This document shows, one piece after another, positions 60,068 to 64,000 of a DNA stretch of 64,000 bases. The notes under the pieces are model-generated. The model did not search any database and had not been told where the DNA came from. It saw only the letters and a program-made list of their open reading frames with translations. The first letter of the stretch is position 1, and each line of letters starts with the position of its first letter. Both the position numbers and the translations under genes were made by a program. This DNA is from Kitasatospora sp. NBC_01246 (lineage in GTDB: Bacteria > Actinomycetota > Actinomycetes > Streptomycetales > Streptomycetaceae): the NCBI RefSeq assembly GCF_036226505.1, contig NZ_CP108484.1:6944001-7008000 (forward strand). The letters are read 5' to 3'.

Positions 60068-60477
60068 GGCACCGACCCCGTCGCCGTCGCGACCGCGGAG
60101 CGATAAGCCTGAGCCTGGCCATCGTCTTCCCGGTCGTCCTGCTGCTCGTGCTGCTCGTCGTCCAGGGCTCGATCTGGTGGTACAACCGCCAACTCGCGCT
60201 CACCGCCGCCCGGGAGGGCGTGGACGCCGGCCGCGTACAGGGGAACCGGAGCGACGAGGTGAAGGACGCCGCGGCCAGGCGGCAGGCCGAGGACTTCCTG
60301 CGACGGCAGGACGGCCCCGGCTACCGGGTGCGGACCGACGGGAGTACGCCGGAGCTGATCAGGGTCACGGTGGAGCTCACGCCACCGGTCCTGATCCCCG
60401 GCATCACCCCGCCGACCATCACGCAGCACGCCGAGGCGCCGCGCGAGCGCTTCGTCCCGCCGGCGGCCGCGCCGTGA
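60064..60477 (+). CDS. TadE-like minor pseudopilin
   Basis: A 137-residue TadE-type protein: RDRG12-AISLS then LAIVFPVVLLLVLLVVQGSIWWYNRQLALTAAREGVDAGR, the classic TadE helix plus A-x-E-G tail. Position +5 after the glycine is S17 and not glutamate, so processing or assembly may differ. GTG start overlapping the pilin stop (GTGA). Confidence 0.8.
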   Translation: MRHRPRRRRDRGAISLSLAIVFPVVLLLVLLVVQGSIWWYNRQLALTAAREGVDAGRVQGNRSDEVKDAAARRQAEDFLRRQDGPGYRVRTDGSTPELIRVTVELTPPVLIPGITPPTITQHAEAPRERFVPPAAAP

Positions 60478-60980
60478 GGCGGGCCCCGCGCCCGGTCCGA
60501 CCCCCGTGGCCCGTCCGGTGGGGGCACGGGCTCGTGAGCCTGCGCCCGGCCCGGTCGGCGCGCGGGCGGGACCGCGGCGGGGTGGCGATCGAGGCCGCGA
60601 TCGTCGCCCCCGGCGTCGTCGCGCTGGTGCTGGTCGCCATCGCCGCCGGGCGGGTGCAGACCGCGGCCGGCACGGTGGAGGCGGCCGCCCGCTCGGCGGC
60701 CCGGACGGCCTCGCTGGCACGCAGCGTGGACGGAATGGACGAACTGGTCCGGAAGACCGCCGCCGAGACCCTGCGGCAGCAGGGCGTCAGCTGCCGGGAC
60801 AGCGACACCGCGGTCAAGCACGGCGAGCTGACCAGCCACGGGGTGACGCTGGCGACGGTCGAGGTGACGGTCCGGTGCGACGTGGGTCTGAGCGACCTCC
60901 TGGCCGGGCCGGGCATGCCCGGGACGAAACGGCTGGTGGGCCGGTTCGTCTCGGTGGTCGACCACTACCGGGCCGGGTGA
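60474..60980 (+). CDS. TadE/TadF-like minor pseudopilin
   Basis: A 168-residue protein: RDRG35-GVAIE40-AAIVAPGVVALVLVAIAAGRV with glutamate at +5, then an exported domain with a cysteine pair (GVSCRDSD and VRCDVGL). Arginine- and proline-rich N-terminus. Starts at a GTG in the previous stop; a later GTG at 60534 is possible. Confidence 0.78.
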   Translation: MRRAPRPVRPPWPVRWGHGLVSLRPARSARGRDRGGVAIEAAIVAPGVVALVLVAIAAGRVQTAAGTVEAAARSAARTASLARSVDGMDELVRKTAAETLRQQGVSCRDSDTAVKHGELTSHGVTLATVEVTVRCDVGLSDLLAGPGMPGTKRLVGRFVSVVDHYRAG

Positions 60981-61149
60981 GCCGGCCGATGGCGGTGGGG
61001 CGGACGGCCGGTGCCGACGAGGGCTCCGGGCGGGGATTGGAGACGGCCCGCGCGGGGGAAACGCAAGCGGAGAGCTCCCGGGGGACGGCAGGACGAGGCG
61101 GAGCGGTCCCCGGTGGGACCGCCAGGGAGACGAAGGTGCGGGAGGGGGC

Positions 61150-61644
61150 GTGACGGTGCGCAGACCCGGGGGGGAACGGTGGGGCGGCCAGGCCGTCCTA
61201 CGGCGGACCGGGGGCCGGCGCGGCCGGGACCGGTCGGACCGCGGCGCGATCGCGATCTTCGTGGCGATCTGTGCGGCGTTCCTGGTCCTGGTCATCGCGC
61301 TCGTCGTGGACGCCGGCGGCCGGCTGCGCGTCGCCGAGCGCACCGACGGCTACGCCCAGGAGGCCGCCCGGGTGGGCGGCCAGCAGCTCGACGAGGCCGC
61401 CGTGCTCCGGGGCGAGGGGTACAAGGTCAAGCAGGACTACGTCAAGGACGCCGCCAACAGCTACCTCGCCCTGTACCACCTCGCCGTCCACGACGTGGCG
61501 TTCTCGGACGACGGTTCGTCCGTGACCGTCACGGTGCAGGCCGACTACAAGCCGGCCCTGTTGGGCGAGCTCGGCAAACAGAAGGTCACGGGCAAGGGCA
61601 GTGCCACCCTCGTCCACGGAGTCGAGAAAGCGGAGACCGACTGA
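61150..61644 (+). CDS. TadG-like pilus assembly protein
   Basis: A 164-residue protein beginning with a basic stretch, then DRGAIAIFVAICAAFLVLVIALVVDAGGRLRVAERTDGYAQEAARVGGQQLD, the hallmark of the putative Flp pilus-assembly TadG N-terminal region (PF13400). The rest is a short exported beta domain. GGAGGGGG precedes the GTG. The 169 bases upstream show no gene. Confidence 0.82.
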   Translation: MTVRRPGGERWGGQAVLRRTGGRRGRDRSDRGAIAIFVAICAAFLVLVIALVVDAGGRLRVAERTDGYAQEAARVGGQQLDEAAVLRGEGYKVKQDYVKDAANSYLALYHLAVHDVAFSDDGSSVTVTVQADYKPALLGELGKQKVTGKGSATLVHGVEKAETD

Positions 61645-64000
61645 TGGTCGCGCCACGTGCCAAGGACCAAGCCCGCGCCGGACGCCCGGCCCGGGGCGTG
61701 CCCGCCGCGGCGGGAGCCCGCCACCGGCCGGCACCGCTGCCACCGCGCCGAGGGCGGGGCGGCGCGCTGCTCGGCGCCCTCGCCGCGCTGGTCACCCTGC
61801 TCGTCCTGCTGGTCGGCGTACCCGCGCTGCTGGTGTACGGCACCGGGGCGGTCGCCGCGATGGGCGAGGTGGCGCCGGACGGCGTCGGACAGCTGCTGAC
61901 CAGTCCCGACGACGGGCGGCTCTTCCTCTGGCTGCTCGTCGTGGTCGGCTGGCTGGGCTGGGCCTGCTTCGCGCTCTCCGTCCTGCTGGAGGTCCCGGCC
62001 CAGCTGCGCGGGCGGATCGCCCGGCGGATCCCGGCCTTCGGCTGGAGCCAGCGAATGGCGGCCGGCCTGGTCGGCTCGGTGATCGCGCTGCTGCCGGTGG
62101 CCGGTTCGGCCTTCGCCGCGGTGCCCGACCGGGCGCCGGCCGTCGCGCAGATCCAGCCGGCGGCCGGTGTGCAGCGGGCCGCGCTGCCCGCGGCCCAGGC
62201 CGCGCCCGCGCTCGCCCCCGCCGCCGACCAGCAGCCCACCTACACCGTCCGGGACAGCCGGCCGGCCGACAGCCTCTGGTCCATCGCCGAGCGCCAACTG
62301 GGCTCGGGGGAGCGGTGGGTGGAGATCGCCAAGCTCAACGACGGCCGGACGATGGGGGATTCGGGTCTGCGCTTCGACGCCGAGCGGCCCATCCAGCCCG
62401 GCTGGGAGCTGCTGATGCCCGGCGACGCCAAGGCCGACGAGGCCAAGGCGCCCGCCCCGGCGCCAGCGCCCGTGCCGCCGGCGCCGAGCGCGCCGCAGAC
62501 GGGCACGGACGGGAGCGCCGGGAGTGGCCGCGGCACCGTCACGGTGGCGGCCGGTGACAGCCTGTCGGCCATCGCCGAGCGGGAGTTGGGGGACGCCGAG
62601 GCCTGGCCGAAGCTGTTCGAGGCCAACCAGGGCGCCCAGGCGCCGGACGGCGAACGGCTGACCGATCCGGACGTGGTCGTGCCGGGGATGGTGCTGACCC
62701 TGCCCGGTGCTCCGGCCCCGGCGCCGGCCCCGGCTCCGCAGGCCCCCGCCCCGGCCGACCAGGCGCCCGCGCCGGCTCCGCAGGCCCCCGCCTCGCAGGC
62801 TCCGGCCCCACAGGCCCCGGCCCCGCCGGCGCCCTCCACCCCGGCGCCGGTGCCCGCCGACGCCCAGGCCCCGGCCGCGCACGCCGAACAGGCCCAGGGC
62901 GACGACTACACCGTCGCCCTCACCGCCTCCACCGTCGGCGTGCTGCTCGCCGCGATGATGGTCGGCACCGTCGCCCACAAGCGCGGCACGCAGCTGCGCG
63001 CCCGCCGGCCGCGCCACCGCATCGCGCTCCCGGCCGCCCCCGCCGCCGCGTTCGAGGCCGAACTGAAGGTCCGCCAGGACGACCGCGGCCTGGACCTGCT
63101 CGACCGCGCCCTGCGCACCATGGCGCGCAACACCGTGCGCGGCGGCAAGCGCCTGCCCGCCATCGTCGCGGCCCGGATCACCCCCGGCCACACGGTCGAA
63201 CTGCACCTCTCCGGGCCGGCGGCCCCGATCGCGCCGTTCCGGGCCGCCCACGCCCCCAACGTCTGGTGGTGCGCGGACGACTCCGGCGAACTCCTCTCGC
63301 CCTCCCAGGCGCGCAAGACCGCCTCGCCCTACCCGGCCCTGGTCACCCTCGGCGGCGCGCCGGACGGCTCGGTCGTCCTCGCCGACCTGGAGACCGTGCG
63401 GCTGCTCCACCTCTCCGGCCACCCGGACGACGCCCGGGACGTGCTGCGCACCCTGGCCATCGAGCTGGCCCACAGTCCGCTCGCCGACCGTCTCCACCTG
63501 CACCTGGTCGACCTCGCCGAGGAGTTGCCGATCAGCGGGCCGGCCGCCGAGCGGATCCACCGGCACGCCACGCTGGAGGCGGCGCTCGGCGCGCTCGGCC
63601 CGCGCACCGCCAAGGCCCGCGCCACGCTCGTCGCCGCCGAGGCCGCCAGCCCGCGGGACGCCCGCAGCCGGGGCCTGGCCGACGAGTCGTGGGTGCCGGA
63701 GATCGTGCTCTGCGCCCAGCAGCCCGGCGGCGACGTCCCTGCCGAGCTCGGCCGCCTGCTCGACGCCCGGCCGCGGACCTGCGTCGCCGTGGTCACCCGC
63801 GCGCCCGAGCGCGGCACCGGCCCGGTCGCCCGCTGGACGCTGCCCGCCACCGGCCAGGCCACCATTCCCGGCCTGCACGTCACGGTGGAACTCCAGCGCC
63901 TCAGCGACGGGCAGTACGAGCAGGTCTCCGAGCTGCTCCGGGCCGCTGACGACACCACCCAGCACCCCGCCCCCGCCTGGACGCTCGACGGCCCCGGCAT
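61644..64000 (+). CDS. LysM membrane protein of the Tad locus, partial (runs off the window)
   Basis: 785 codons visible with no stop. In order: basic start, three N-terminal hydrophobic segments (about 42-65, 92-115, 137-157), LysM domain 1 near 200-245 (YTVRDSRPADSLWSIAERQLG), LysM domain 2 near 296-340 (VTVAAGDSLSAIAERELGD), a long proline/alanine/glutamine linker, a further membrane helix near 420-440, then a soluble region with VVLADLETVRLLHLSGHPDDARDVLRTLAIEL. Similar streptomycete proteins next to Tad genes end in a BTAD/SARP-type regulatory domain; here that part would lie beyond the window. The ATG overlaps the TadG-like stop (TGATG). Confidence 0.8.
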   Translation, partial: MVAPRAKDQARAGRPARGVPAAAGARHRPAPLPPRRGRGGALLGALAALVTLLVLLVGVPALLVYGTGAVAAMGEVAPDGVGQLLTSPDDGRLFLWLLVVVGWLGWACFALSVLLEVPAQLRGRIARRIPAFGWSQRMAAGLVGSVIALLPVAGSAFAAVPDRAPAVAQIQPAAGVQRAALPAAQAAPALAPAADQQPTYTVRDSRPADSLWSIAERQLGSGERWVEIAKLNDGRTMGDSGLRFDAERPIQPGWELLMPGDAKADEAKAPAPAPAPVPPAPSAPQTGTDGSAGSGRGTVTVAAGDSLSAIAERELGDAEAWPKLFEANQGAQAPDGERLTDPDVVVPGMVLTLPGAPAPAPAPAPQAPAPADQAPAPAPQAPASQAPAPQAPAPPAPSTPAPVPADAQAPAAHAEQAQGDDYTVALTASTVGVLLAAMMVGTVAHKRGTQLRARRPRHRIALPAAPAAAFEAELKVRQDDRGLDLLDRALRTMARNTVRGGKRLPAIVAARITPGHTVELHLSGPAAPIAPFRAAHAPNVWWCADDSGELLSPSQARKTASPYPALVTLGGAPDGSVVLADLETVRLLHLSGHPDDARDVLRTLAIELAHSPLADRLHLHLVDLAEELPISGPAAERIHRHATLEAALGALGPRTAKARATLVAAEAASPRDARSRGLADESWVPEIVLCAQQPGGDVPAELGRLLDARPRTCVAVVTRAPERGTGPVARWTLPATGQATIPGLHVTVELQRLSDGQYEQVSELLRAADDTTQHPAPAWTLDGPG

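Overview
The window is very GC-rich (roughly 73%) DNA with GTG and TTG starts, long overlapping gene runs (ATGA/GTGA junctions), a promoter set with TANNNT -10 boxes, and only one in-frame TTA codon noticed. Gene content (Tad/Flp pilus locus, PucR, SWIM/DUF6493 pair, ROK kinase with sugar ABC transporter, BCCT transporter) points to a chromosomal region of a Streptomycetaceae member (Streptomyces or Kitasatospora). No tRNA, rRNA, insertion sequence, prophage or CRISPR array was seen.

Region 1 (1-7.8 kb) is an allantoin/glyoxylate catabolic cluster: tartronate semialdehyde reductase, glycerate kinase, allantoinase, allantoicase, catalase and an IclR-type regulator. Allantoin is opened and cleaved towards ureidoglycolate and glyoxylate; the two glyoxylate-salvage enzymes carry it to phosphoglycerate. 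Region 2 (7.9-15.8 kb) starts with a tight four-gene run (ferritin-like PF10118 protein, flavin/2Fe-2S reductase, M24 peptidase-like protein, epoxide hydrolase-SDR fusion), then a VapBC toxin-antitoxin pair with a palindromic operator, an SDR, a divergent cold-shock protein, a LysE exporter and a small monooxygenase-like protein. Region 3 (15.8-24.6 kb, mostly minus strand) is the purine front end: three-subunit xanthine dehydrogenase, a purine permease, XdhC, and a divergent PucR regulator. Urate oxidase and ureidoglycolate lyase are not in the window.

Region 4 (24.7-34.5 kb) holds a membrane-anchored esterase, a sugar ABC transporter with ROK kinase, gamma-glutamyltransferase, exonuclease III (with a RecA-NDp-like promoter), a secreted protein and a YhhN protein. 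Region 5 (34.8-51.2 kb) has an orphan TIGR02678/DUF2398-like protein, a BCCT transporter, a hydrolase-MerR operon with a textbook MerR operator, a sulfite-oxidase-like molybdoenzyme behind a possible leaderless leader peptide, TetR, thioesterase II, a SWIM-DUF6493 pair behind a second RecA-NDp-like promoter, DUF389, a metallo-beta-lactamase-fold protein, MaoC and a PPOX-fold protein.

Region 6 (51.5-64 kb) is one plus-strand Tad/Flp locus: a caspase-like-fold protein of unknown function, a lipoprotein, a secreted protein with a TTA (bldA-type) codon, then CpaB-, CpaE-, TadA-, TadB-, TadC-like proteins, Flp-type pilin, TadE/TadG-like minor subunits and a LysM membrane protein cut by the window end.
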